A stretch of 64,000 nt of DNA from Nostoc sp. 106C. GTDB taxonomy: Bacteria > Cyanobacteriota > Cyanobacteriia > Cyanobacteriales > Nostocaceae. The position numbers and the translations under genes were made by a program. Where the stretch lies: positions 62,001 through 126,000 of the forward strand of contig NZ_MTAW01000127.1 of assembly GCF_002154725.1 (NCBI RefSeq), in the 5' to 3' direction. This document shows, in pieces, positions 1-7,776 of this stretch (its first letter is position 1; each line of letters starts with the position of its first letter). The notes beneath the pieces were generated by a model that saw nothing but the letters and a program-made list of their open reading frames with translations, had not been told where the DNA came from and did not search any database.

Positions 1-527
1 AAGCGTCCATCTGCGGCTATCTGCACCCCAGCTTCCAGCAGCATTACATCCCCTGGGACTAATTCCTTAGCTGCTACGTCTACCAGTTTGCGATCGCGGA
101 TGACTCGCACTAAGGGAGAGGAGAGTTTTTTCAGGGCTGCTAGGGCTTTTTCTGCACGGCTTTCTTGCACATAGCCCAGGATGCCGTTGAGGATGACAAT
201 TGCCATGATGGCGATCGTATCTTTGAATGGCACTTCACCTGGCTTTAAGTTGCCTCCTCGCCAAGCCACTAGGTCTAAAACCCCAGAAATTATAGCTACA
301 GCAATCAGCATCAACAACATAACGTTCTTGAACTGATCCCACAGAATCTCCCAAGCGCTACGGCCACCATGTTCTTCAAGTTCATTGGGGCCGTATTTAT
401 GCAACCGCTGTTCAACTTCTTGGGGTGTCAAGCCACTGTCTGCATTACTATCAAGCAGGTCTAGCGCTTTATCAACTTCTAAACTATGCCAAACGGCGGC
501 ACCTTCAGGCAGAGAATTAGCAGACAT
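1..527 (-). CDS. P-type cation-transporting ATPase, N-terminal part (cut by window edge)
   Basis: The first 175 codons of a cation-pumping P-type ATPase, read leftward from an ATG at 527; the rest lies outside the window. The visible part has the cation-ATPase N-terminal domain (residues about 10-75, with the typical KYGPNEL motif), two transmembrane helices (about 65-110, around LLMLIAVAIISG and IAIMAIVILNGILG), then the start of the actuator domain with the ESRAEKALAALKKL stretch and VPGDV. This N-terminal arrangement is that of the type IIA Ca2+-like pumps (PacL group). The phosphorylated DKTG motif and the ion-binding helices are not visible, so the transported ion cannot be stated. It is divergent from the transglutaminase-like gene that follows. 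Confidence 0.9.
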   Translation of the reverse strand, partial: MSANSLPEGAAVWHSLEVDKALDLLDSNADSGLTPQEVEQRLHKYGPNELEEHGGRSAWEILWDQFKNVMLLMLIAVAIISGVLDLVAWRGGNLKPGEVPFKDTIAIMAIVILNGILGYVQESRAEKALAALKKLSSPLVRVIRDRKLVDVAAKELVPGDVMLLEAGVQIAADGR

Positions 528-803
528 CGTGTAAGTCACAGGAAATGGTTACAAAATTCGATCATAATTTAGTGATGGCAGGAATTCCATCAACTAAAGT
601 AACATTAAGGCTTTCGCCAAGCTGTATTAGTGTAGATGTGATTCCTGGCATTTGTCACTTTCTCCTCTGGGGATTTGTGTGTGTTATTTCCTACGGAAGA
701 GTTTTTTTGGAACACATTGCACTGATAATTGTAAGTAACACCAGTCTGAAGCTTGGTCACATGGGACGTACCACAATTTATTCTAGGCGTGCTAAACGGT
801 TAA

Positions 804-2489
804 ATGAATATGCTTAATATGAGTTTTGCACTTCCCAGTATGACCGTTAGCCAGATGTTTGGGCAAAGAACAATTCGACCGCTAAGTGCTGCCGCATTGG
901 GTGGCATTGCTTTCATTAAAGATACACTCATTGCTATTGATACTGTTAAAGGTCATCTGCTAGAAATTGACCCCATATCTGATAACAGCAAAATTCTTAA
1001 TTCTCATCAAGTCAAAGAATTTACTGAAGTCACAGGTCTAGCAGTTTGGGAAGATACCCTTTGGGTTACCCGTGGCAACAGTGTTTATCGCTGTAAGCTG
1101 AATGCTTTAGGTCTAGAACATTTCGTAACATTGCCTTATCCGGCTGACGGTGTTGCTGTTTGGGAATCAACCATCTATGTCAGCTGCCAAAAGTTAGGCT
1201 ACATCTTGATTTTTGAATCCGATAGCCGCAAAGAAATTACTAGATTTTATGCACCTGGAGTTGGTGTCGAAAATTTAGCAGTTAGTCAAGACACTCTGTG
1301 GGTCAGCGATCGCACAGAACAAACAGTTTATTGTATCGATCGGGCAACAGGGGAAATTCAATTCAGTGTGCTGACGCCCTTTGACTCGCCTACAGGTATA
1401 GCTATACATAAAGACGCTGAGACAGCCAAAGAAAGTCTTTATGTCGCTTATGCCTCTGAGGAACCTTATATCCGGGATAATCCTAATGCCGATCCCAATC
1501 ATGAGCTAACATATCGCGATCGCACTTTTATTCATCCCCTGTATTATCATTACGAGCCAGAGAAGCGTTACGCCCTCTCTAATGGCTATCTCATTGAAAT
1601 GTCCTACGCTGAGGAAATTTCACCCTTAGAAGAGGTTTATTTAACAAATTTAGAGTGGCGGATAGCCTTACCTTCAGAAACCGAACGCCAAAAGGTCAAA
1701 CAAGTTGAACCCATTGGCTTACCTTTTACAGAAGAAGCGATCGATGGGCAACGGGTAGCTGTATTTAAATTTGATACCCTTACCCCCGGCGAACGGCATA
1801 TATTTGGCTGGAAAGCAATTTTGGAAGTACGCGGGATTAAGTATCGCATCACACCTAAAGATGTAGAAAATATTCCTGAACTAGCACCAGAATTTGAAAC
1901 CCGCTACCTGGTGGATGATGATGATTTAGCAATGGATACTACCATTGTCCGCCGTGCTTCTCGGGACGCAGTCGGCTCGGAAACCAATCTGTTGCGGAAA
2001 ATGTACAGCATCCGCAATTATGTTTACGATGAATTGTCTTATGGTATTAAACCATACATTGATACACCAGATATCGTTTTAGAACGGGGTGTTGGTTCCT
2101 GTGGGGAATATGTGGGTGTATTGCTGGCTCTATGCCGTTTAAACGGGATTCCTTGTCGCACGGTGGGTAGGTACAAATGTCCTCCGCATGGTGAACTACA
2201 AGGTGTGCCTTTACAACCAGATTTTAATCATGTTTGGTTAGAGTTTTACATACCCAACATTGGTTGGTTGCCAATGGAATCTAACCCTGATGACGTGGGA
2301 AATGCAGGACCTTATCCTACACGCTTTTTTATGGGCTTATGCTGGTATCACATCGAAATTGGCAAAGGTGTTCCTTTTGAAACCCTTTCTAGTCAAGGTG
2401 TACGTCTTACCAAAGAAGATATCCCCCTTGGCGACCTGGCAATTAATCATATCCGATTTACAATTCTTAAAGAGTTGCCGCCGTTTTAA
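804..2489 (+). CDS. transglutaminase-like domain protein with N-terminal beta-propeller repeats
   Basis: A 561-aa protein. Residues about 30-210 contain repeated short strands of the SMP-30/NHL-propeller type (for example GLAVWEDTLWVTR, NLAVSQDTLWVSD, GIAIHKD). The C-terminal third is a transglutaminase-like cysteine protease fold with all three catalytic positions visible: Cys433 in GSCGEY, His476 in FNHVWLEFY and Asp496 in ESNPDD. Bacterial members of this superfamily are mostly uncharacterised peptidases or amidases, so substrate and role are unknown. No signal peptide is obvious. The start at 804 has no clear ribosome-binding site; in-frame ATGs follow within a few codons and could be used instead. 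It stands alone: its left neighbour is divergent and its right neighbour convergent. Confidence 0.85.
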   Translation: MNMLNMSFALPSMTVSQMFGQRTIRPLSAAALGGIAFIKDTLIAIDTVKGHLLEIDPISDNSKILNSHQVKEFTEVTGLAVWEDTLWVTRGNSVYRCKLNALGLEHFVTLPYPADGVAVWESTIYVSCQKLGYILIFESDSRKEITRFYAPGVGVENLAVSQDTLWVSDRTEQTVYCIDRATGEIQFSVLTPFDSPTGIAIHKDAETAKESLYVAYASEEPYIRDNPNADPNHELTYRDRTFIHPLYYHYEPEKRYALSNGYLIEMSYAEEISPLEEVYLTNLEWRIALPSETERQKVKQVEPIGLPFTEEAIDGQRVAVFKFDTLTPGERHIFGWKAILEVRGIKYRITPKDVENIPELAPEFETRYLVDDDDLAMDTTIVRRASRDAVGSETNLLRKMYSIRNYVYDELSYGIKPYIDTPDIVLERGVGSCGEYVGVLLALCRLNGIPCRTVGRYKCPPHGELQGVPLQPDFNHVWLEFYIPNIGWLPMESNPDDVGNAGPYPTRFFMGLCWYHIEIGKGVPFETLSSQGVRLTKEDIPLGDLAINHIRFTILKELPPF

Positions 2490-2607
2490 ATTGATCATTT
2501 GTCATTGGTCAAAAGTCAACAATCAAAAAGCAATAGGCAATAAGTAAAAGTAAATAGACATTTGTCATTTTTCCCCTGCTTTTCCTGCGCCCTTGCCCCC
2601 TGCCCAA

Positions 2608-3462
2608 CTAGCCATTAACCTTTAAAATGGGCATAGCGAAAGATTGAGGCTGTTGAGTATCAGCAAAATCACAGATTGAGCGAAATGGGCAAAAACGGCA
2701 GTGATATCCTGGATTGGGCGGAAACACCTCACTGAATTCGCTACTTTCTTGCTGATATTTGTGTAAATCTTGCTGATGCTTTTGGGCAATGTGAGCTAAC
2801 TCAAATTCTAAGGATGCTAATTCGTGACGATTAATCCGAATTAATTCTGATTTTTTACAAAGTTCTAAATTATAGAACGATGCAACAGCTTCATGTCCAG
2901 GGTAAAGATAACGAGCAGCTAACAGATAAACTAATGCCTGTCGCTGGTCAAAAGCGGCCTTACCAGTTTTAAAATCTAAAATATGTAATGTGTGATCGCT
3001 ATCAATAAATACACAATCCATAGCCGCATATAAACGGAAGCAATAATCATCCTGGTCAATTAAAATTGGTCTGGGAAAGCCTTCATCTCCTGGAGTTAAT
3101 TGGAGGATTTGTTTATTCAACAGCAAGGGAGCGTCGTGATATTTTTGCAAGATTTGCAGCACGCGCTGTTGAACTTCATCAGAGGAATGTCTTAATTTTA
3201 GCAACTGAGCAACTTTGGCTACACCGTCTGTTTGATTTAACAGATGTCGATGATGATGAAATTCGTACACGCCTTTTTGGGCGAGTATACCAATTCGCTG
3301 GGGTGCCGTAGCTTTGGCTAATAATGCTTTAACTTGTGGTTCATGCTGACGTGCTTTGACAAACCCCCGTCTCATCTGGCAATGCCAGCGTTCTTGCCCT
3401 ATAGCTGGGGCAACTAAAGACCAAAGGTGATAACTGGCAAAAGGTCGGTCGGGGATTGACAT
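2608..3462 (-). CDS. PD-(D/E)XK family nuclease (Cas4/RecB-like, probable iron-sulfur cluster)
   Basis: A 284-aa protein with a RecB/Cas4-type nuclease core. The metal-binding part reads AAMDCVF followed by HILDFKTGK (the D-x-K signature), and a C-terminal CRFCPFRSIC cluster resembles the cysteines that hold a 4Fe-4S cluster in Cas4, Dna2 and AddB. These enzymes are DNA exonucleases; the specific role here is unknown. I start it at the ATG at 3462 rather than the GTG at 3513, because the extra 17 codons read into a GC-rich interspersed repeat just upstream and the conserved part begins after this ATG. It is far from the CRISPR array (about 49 kb) and is not placed like cas4, so I read it as a housekeeping or repair nuclease. 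Confidence 0.8.
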   Translation of the reverse strand: MSIPDRPFASYHLWSLVAPAIGQERWHCQMRRGFVKARQHEPQVKALLAKATAPQRIGILAQKGVYEFHHHRHLLNQTDGVAKVAQLLKLRHSSDEVQQRVLQILQKYHDAPLLLNKQILQLTPGDEGFPRPILIDQDDYCFRLYAAMDCVFIDSDHTLHILDFKTGKAAFDQRQALVYLLAARYLYPGHEAVASFYNLELCKKSELIRINRHELASLEFELAHIAQKHQQDLHKYQQESSEFSEVFPPNPGYHCRFCPFRSICDFADTQQPQSFAMPILKVNG

Positions 3463-3566
3463 TGCTAACGCGCAGTGAGAAAAATAACGGTGGAGATACT
3501 TGCGGCTACGCACGCTTTGCGCGAAGCTTCCTATAGTAGTGAAGTTGGACGGGAGACTGTGGCAAA

Positions 3567-4994
3567 ATGAGCAACCGTAGCAATTCCAGCAAGATTAAAT
3601 TTGGCACGGATGGATGGCGAGGCATTATCGCTGATGATTTTACTTTCCCCAATGTGAGAAAAGTTACAAGAGCGATCGCTAGTTACCTTGAAACGGCCTA
3701 TAGCAAAGACAGGCCAGTACTTGTTGCCTACGATACTCGATTTTTAGCTGACCAGTTTGCCCAAACAGCCGCCCAAGTCTTGGCTGACTTGGGGTGGACA
3801 GTAAAAGTTACTGATCGGGATTGCCCCACACCAGTAATTGCCTACAACGCCCGTCACCTAAATTCGGCAGGGGCGTTGATGTTTACGGCAAGTCATAATC
3901 CTGCACCTTACTGTGGGATTAAATATATCCCTGACTATGCTGGTCCTGCCACTCCAGAGATTACTGATACTATTGTGGCAAATATCGAAAGTGCATCAGA
4001 TGAGCCGCCAAGTGGTAGCCCATCGGGTTCTATTTCTATTTTCGATCCGAAACCCGATTATCTGCAATTTATCTACACCCTAATTGATGTAGAAAAAATC
4101 AAAAGCGCCCAGCTAAAGGTAAAATACGATGCTTTGTATTCTACTTCTCGCGGCTATTTAGATGAAGTTTTGCAACAAAGTGGTGTTCAGTTAGAAAGTT
4201 TCCATACTTGGCGGGATGTTTTGTTTGGCGGCGGAATGCCAGAACCTAAAGGTGAACAACTCGTTGAGTTAGTTGAAGCAGTACGGGCTGGTAAAGCAGA
4301 TTTAGGTTTAGCAACCGATGGCGATAGCGATCGCTTTGGCATTGTCGATGAACAAGGTAATGTCCTCACCCCTAACACTGTGCTGCTATTACTAGCACGT
4401 CATTTAATAAAAAATAAAGGCAAAAGTGGCGCTATTGTCCGCACTGTAGCTACAACTCACCTATTAGATAATTTCGCAGCTAAATACGGGCTGCCAATTT
4501 ATGAAACAGCAGTAGGCTTTAAATACATTGGTGAAAAAATGCGGGAAACCACCGTATTGATTGGTGGAGAAGAATCAGGCGGTTTGAGCGTTATCGGGCA
4601 TATTCCCGAAAAAGATGGCGTTTTAGCCGATATGTTAGTAGCAGAAGCGATCGCCTATGAAGGTAAACCCCTAAGTCAACTAGTCAAAGAAGCGATCGCC
4701 GAAGCTGACGGTCCGCTTTATAACAACCGCCTCGACTTGCACCTTACAGAAGCCCACAAAACTGCTGTTATCGACTTCTTCACCAAAAACCCACCCACAG
4801 AAGTTGCGGGAATTAAAGTTAAAGAAGTTGGTCGCAAAGACGGTATTAAGCTCTACTTAGAAGAAGGTAGCTGGATACTCCTACGTCCCTCCGGTACAGA
4901 ACCACTGGTACGCGTATATCTAGAAACCAATTCACCCGAAAAACTCACCAAAATTGCCCAAGAGATGGAGAGTGCGATCGCTAAACTAGAGTAG
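3567..4994 (+). CDS. phosphoglucomutase/phosphomannomutase family protein
   Basis: A 475-aa alpha-D-phosphohexomutase, which moves a phosphate between C1 and C6 of a hexose through a phosphoserine intermediate. Four-domain signatures are present in order: FGTDGWRGI near the N-terminus, the phosphoserine loop TASHNP (about 107-112), the metal loop DGDSDR (about 251-256), the sugar-binding GGEESGG loop (about 335) and the phosphate-binding RPSGTEPLVRVY (about 440). Family knowledge alone does not decide between glucose, mannose and glucosamine as substrate. The gene starts 104 bp from the divergent nuclease gene and is followed by a perfect palindrome and the LapA-like gene. Confidence 0.9.
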   Translation: MSNRSNSSKIKFGTDGWRGIIADDFTFPNVRKVTRAIASYLETAYSKDRPVLVAYDTRFLADQFAQTAAQVLADLGWTVKVTDRDCPTPVIAYNARHLNSAGALMFTASHNPAPYCGIKYIPDYAGPATPEITDTIVANIESASDEPPSGSPSGSISIFDPKPDYLQFIYTLIDVEKIKSAQLKVKYDALYSTSRGYLDEVLQQSGVQLESFHTWRDVLFGGGMPEPKGEQLVELVEAVRAGKADLGLATDGDSDRFGIVDEQGNVLTPNTVLLLLARHLIKNKGKSGAIVRTVATTHLLDNFAAKYGLPIYETAVGFKYIGEKMRETTVLIGGEESGGLSVIGHIPEKDGVLADMLVAEAIAYEGKPLSQLVKEAIAEADGPLYNNRLDLHLTEAHKTAVIDFFTKNPPTEVAGIKVKEVGRKDGIKLYLEEGSWILLRPSGTEPLVRVYLETNSPEKLTKIAQEMESAIAKLE

Positions 4995-5008
4995 AACCTC
5001 ACCCCCAA

Positions 5009-5032
5009 CCCCTCTCCGTATACGGAGAGGGG
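5009..5032. repeat. perfect 24-bp palindrome of the Nostoc interspersed type
   Basis: A perfect inverted repeat whose arms are CCCCTCTCCGTA and its complement, preceded by the C-rich run common to this repeat family. It sits 15 bp after the phosphohexomutase stop and 11 bp before the ATG at 5044, and its right arm runs into the likely Shine-Dalgarno GGAG (5031-5034). It could end transcription of the upstream gene, or fold over the ribosome-binding site of the next one. There is no T-run after it, so termination is doubtful. Confidence 0.7.
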
Positions 5033-5043
5033 AGTAACTAATT

Positions 5044-5322
5044 ATGAAAAGTATTGCTAATTTGTTAATATCTATAGTTGTAGCTGTGTGGGTAATGGCG
5101 ATCGCGCTTCTTTCAGTCCAAAATGCCACACTAGTACGGTTAAAATTCTTGTCATTACAATCGATTCAAATACCAGTAGGTTTAGTGCTGGCTTTTTGTG
5201 TTTGTATCGGCTTAGTTGGTATAGCAGTGCTGCAACCTCTGTGGGGTCTTGCTGATTCTAGAAAAGGGAATTCTCGCTTTGATGAAGATGCCGAGTTTTT
5301 TGTTGATGATGAAGATTTTTGA
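5044..5322 (+). CDS. LapA-like (DUF1049) small inner-membrane protein
   Basis: A 92-aa protein with two predicted membrane helices (about residues 5-25 and 44-68) separated by the short LSVQNATLVRLKFL segment typical of the lipopolysaccharide-assembly protein A domain (LapA/DUF1049). The C-terminus is strongly acidic (DEDAEFFVDDEDF) and likely cytoplasmic. In E. coli, LapA belongs to a module that adjusts LPS synthesis, but its cyanobacterial role is not established. The ATG at 5044 has GGAG nine bases upstream, inside the end of a perfect palindrome. Confidence 0.75.
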   Translation: MKSIANLLISIVVAVWVMAIALLSVQNATLVRLKFLSLQSIQIPVGLVLAFCVCIGLVGIAVLQPLWGLADSRKGNSRFDEDAEFFVDDEDF

Positions 5323-5394
5323 GGGATAAATTAACCGTAGATAAACGTCTGTGAATTAATTTGCATTGGTGAGTTTTGTAAAAATTGCTTTTAC

Positions 5395-5525
5395 TTATTC
5401 CTCACGGGCAAAATCTGCTATTTCGGCTTCAGTAATTCCTTTTTGAATCTCTTCAATTTGCCACAGTAGGTTAAAAAGTAATAACTAATCACAAGTTTTT
5501 CAATTAACTCACTTTGTTCATTCGT
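5395..5525 (-). pseudogene. decayed small gene (antitoxin-like size), frameshifted and without a start codon
   Basis: Read on the minus strand, one frame gives NEQSELIEKLVISYYF and, after a one-frame shift, another gives LLWQIEEIQKGITEAEIADF ending at a stop at 5395. The two pieces join into a plausible small acidic helical protein of about 42 residues. The place of the initiator ATG reads ACG (5523-5525). I infer a dead small gene, possibly half of a toxin-antitoxin-like pair, but I cannot name the family. It lies head-to-head with the DUF433 remnant. Confidence 0.4.
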
Positions 5526-5531
5526 ATATCT

Positions 5532-5756
5532 GTAAATTACCAAAATATTATTACGATTGAACTAGGAAAGCGAGGTGGTAAGCCTTATATTCGAGGTATG
5601 AGAATTACTGTATATGATGTTTTGTCATATCTTGCTTCTGGTATGACATACAAATAAGTACTTAATGACTTTCCTTATTTAACACAAGAGGATATTTTAG
5701 CTTGCCTAAGCTATGCGGCTGATAGAGAAGGGCAAATGCTGACGATCCAAGCATGA
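5532..5756 (+). pseudogene. DUF433 family antitoxin-like gene, broken by an in-frame stop
   Basis: The frame from 5532 reads VNYQNIITIELGKRGGKPYI, RGMRITVYDVLSYLASGMTYK, then a TAA at 5655-5657, then VLNDFPYLTQEDILACLSYA and AADREGQMLTIQA with its stop at 5754-5756. This is a full-length DUF433 protein (a small helix-turn-helix antitoxin of VapB type, usually paired with a DUF5615 PIN-like toxin). The internal TAA stands where the family normally has Glu (GAA), and the expected ATG reads GTA, so both initiation and elongation are damaged. No intact toxin follows: the next ATG frame (from 5753) ends after six codons. Confidence 0.7.
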
Positions 5757-5789
5757 GCTTCGATTCTTCCTGACAGCAGACAATTGTAG

Positions 5790-5808
5790 GGGCGGGGTTT
5801 CCCCGCCC
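5790..5808. repeat. GC-rich hairpin repeat (GGGCGGGG-TTT-CCCCGCCC)
   Basis: An 8-bp perfect stem with a 3-base loop, extended by imperfect TTGTA/TACGACAA flanks. This is a common cyanobacterial intergenic hairpin. No T-run follows on either strand, so I treat it as an interspersed repeat rather than a terminator. It separates the DUF433 remnant from the minus-strand gene ending at 5842. Confidence 0.6.
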
Positions 5809-5841
5809 TTTACGACAATTCATGAAACGGAAGGTATTTTT

Positions 5842-6537
5842 TTAGATTAGTTGTAGCTTGAGATAATCAATAAAATCCAGCAGTTCTGTATCAGAGAGAT
5901 GATGACGCGATCGCCTGCCATATTTCTGCTGTAAATACTCCCTTCCTTGCTCTGGAGACCAATTTAATTGTGCTAAATATGTATCTGTTTGAGCTATTAA
6001 AACTGCATGGAGTTCAGATTGTGTTGTATTAGTAAATGTTTGTATTCGTTCTTGCTTTGAACTGTGATTATCATTAATTTTTATACTAACTTTTTGCCCT
6101 AAAGCTTGCCAGTTAATCTCTCTATGTCCGTCCCAACTCACGCCTACAGAGCGGTAAGTTACTGGATCGTAAATACTACAAAATACTACTGTTTTATCTC
6201 CAGGACTAACAGCGAGAGTCAGTGGATTATGCAGTTGTTCAGCAGTCAGGGCATCTAAAGATAACAATAAACTTTTAGAAAAGTAAGAGTCACTTCCTGA
6301 ACGGACAATATAAGGTTTGTCTGCAAAAATGTATAAATCTGTTTTTTCAGCTTCTCCAAAGGATGTTTCAATCTTTTTATTAACTTCTATCCCTGTAATT
6401 ACTCCCGTCAAAGCTTTTTCATATATTGGAATATGTTTTCTCTCTTCAGTGAGCATATACCAACAGTAATCATTTTCTCTACTAACAAATACATATTGAG
6501 GTTTAGGGATAGATCCGAACCCTAATTTAACTTTCAT
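5842..6537 (-). CDS. hypothetical protein with conserved basic C-terminal motif
   Basis: A 231-aa protein that I do not recognise. The sequence is a mixed alpha/beta soluble domain without membrane segments or a signal peptide. The C-terminal part, NWSPEQGREYLQQKYGRRSR followed by HHLSDTELLDFIDYLKLQL, looks like a small helical domain that I believe recurs at the ends of unrelated cyanobacterial proteins. I start it at the ATG at 6537; the longer frame to 6603 begins with TTG and adds a hydrophobic 22-residue lead that does not look like the rest. It stands alone between repeats and the Uma2 gene. Confidence 0.6.
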   Translation of the reverse strand: MKVKLGFGSIPKPQYVFVSRENDYCWYMLTEERKHIPIYEKALTGVITGIEVNKKIETSFGEAEKTDLYIFADKPYIVRSGSDSYFSKSLLLSLDALTAEQLHNPLTLAVSPGDKTVVFCSIYDPVTYRSVGVSWDGHREINWQALGQKVSIKINDNHSSKQERIQTFTNTTQSELHAVLIAQTDTYLAQLNWSPEQGREYLQQKYGRRSRHHLSDTELLDFIDYLKLQLI

Positions 6538-6903
6538 AATTTTGATGATGATTTTTGTAAATAGACTAACTAGGCAGGTATTTTTGATCAAATGTACCGT
6601 CAAGTTATTCTTTTTCTTACAAATATAATTCCCTCACCATCAAGCAAATTAACATTAAGCCCATCTAAACTACGGCTATTAGTCAAATGAGGTCTTCCAG
6701 CACTCTCAACAACCGTAGAGTGGACACAAAAACTTAAGCTAAAAATTAGCTTAGCAACTCGTATCAACCATGCACACTTTGCAAGAAAAGTGAATCAAAG
6801 TACAGATGATAAAAGAGCTTTCGTCTAGATACAACACCCAGTTGAGAACATTGTTTTGCCTTAAAAAAATGCACTTTACACAAGTTTCCTCACCTTTGCG
6901 TGT
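6538..6903. other. intergenic stretch without a convincing gene
   Basis: It contains an 8-3-8 inverted repeat (TAAGCTAA / TTAGCTTA, 6735-6753) and a minus-strand open stretch of about 60 codons that lacks an ATG and a ribosome-binding site. I see no other supportable feature. Confidence 0.5.
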
Positions 6904-7626
6904 TTAAGTCAAACTTTCAGGTTCCACACCCAAATCTCTTAACCTTCCTTCTAGTATTTGCGCCCTTTGTTCCGCTTCTAAGCGCTGCTGTGCCTCAAAA
7001 TTAACCCGTTCTTCCGCTTCCTGAATGCGTTCTTCTGGTGTGAGTAACCTTTGCCCTTGCTCGTCGTACCAGTACAACCATTCCCGTGCAATACCTTGAT
7101 AAATTCCTCGTTCTCGCCCAATTCCTAAACCAATCTCTGGTAACCAAACAGGACTACCTGACATAAGTAAATATTCACCATCCACAAGTCGATAAACTTC
7201 TAAAAGCGGCTTTTTCCGGCGTAGAGGATTGTAGATTGCGTAGTATAAAATACCTAGTTTTTTGGCATAAAATTCTTTCTTACTACTGTATTCGCCCCGA
7301 TGTATTTGAGAAGCAACCTCTAGTACCAAAATTGGTAACTCTTTTTCTTCCCATAACACATAACTCAAGCGTAAGTATTCATCTATGAAGCGCTTAACTC
7401 CCAAGCTCAGAAAACCATCAGGTACAAGAGCTGGTTGTTTGGGATCATAATAAATACCCATATTTACACCAAAGAACCAATCCCAACGCTCTGACCAGAT
7501 CATAGCCAGCGTACTTTCGAGCAAAGCAGGGATTAGATGTTGTAATTGATTATCCACAGGGGTGTCATCAGAGTTGGGTAGCTCTTCGGAAGATGGCAAA
7601 CAATGTAACGGGTTGTAGTCTAACAT
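6904..7626 (-). CDS. Uma2 family endonuclease-like protein (DUF820)
   Basis: A 240-aa protein of the Uma2/DUF820 family, a restriction-endonuclease-like PD-(D/E)XK fold that is greatly expanded in cyanobacteria. The core runs over residues about 40-185 with the expected acidic positions in LVPDGFLSLGV and LPILVLEVASQIHRG, followed by YAIYNPLRRKKPLLEVYRL. Residues about 190-235 form a charged coiled coil (ERIQEAEERVNFEAQQRLEA), a common C-terminal addition in this family. No cellular role is established; DNA cleavage is only inferred from the fold. Confidence 0.85.
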   Translation of the reverse strand: MLDYNPLHCLPSSEELPNSDDTPVDNQLQHLIPALLESTLAMIWSERWDWFFGVNMGIYYDPKQPALVPDGFLSLGVKRFIDEYLRLSYVLWEEKELPILVLEVASQIHRGEYSSKKEFYAKKLGILYYAIYNPLRRKKPLLEVYRLVDGEYLLMSGSPVWLPEIGLGIGRERGIYQGIAREWLYWYDEQGQRLLTPEERIQEAEERVNFEAQQRLEAEQRAQILEGRLRDLGVEPESLT

Positions 7627-7721
7627 GAGCGGTATGGCAAATACTTACTCTAGATAGATTGTAGGGAATGAAGTTAACTACGCACACTAATGCTTTGCAT
7701 ATTGACAATAGGCATTAAAAA

Positions 7722-7744
7722 AGAGCGGAAATAAAACCCGCTCT
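7722..7744 (-). terminator. intrinsic terminator after ndhD
   Basis: A stem AGAGCGG/CCGCTCT with a 9-base loop. Read on the minus strand it is followed at once by seven T residues (7715-7721). It lies 33 bp beyond the ndhD stop, in the right orientation to end that transcript. Confidence 0.85.
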
Positions 7745-7776
7745 CAAACTAGTAGTATAAAACTATCAATCTTTTT

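Noticed and set aside
545-817. 90-codon plus-strand frame before the transglutaminase-like gene
   Set aside because: No family resemblance or ribosome-binding site; it overlaps the better-supported gene start at 804.
2608-3462. Cas4 belonging to the CRISPR system
   Set aside because: The nuclease resembles Cas4/RecB, but it is about 49 kb from the array with no cas neighbours.
6610-6800. Minus-strand open stretch of about 60 codons
   Set aside because: It has no ATG or ribosome-binding site and no family resemblance, so it is not called.
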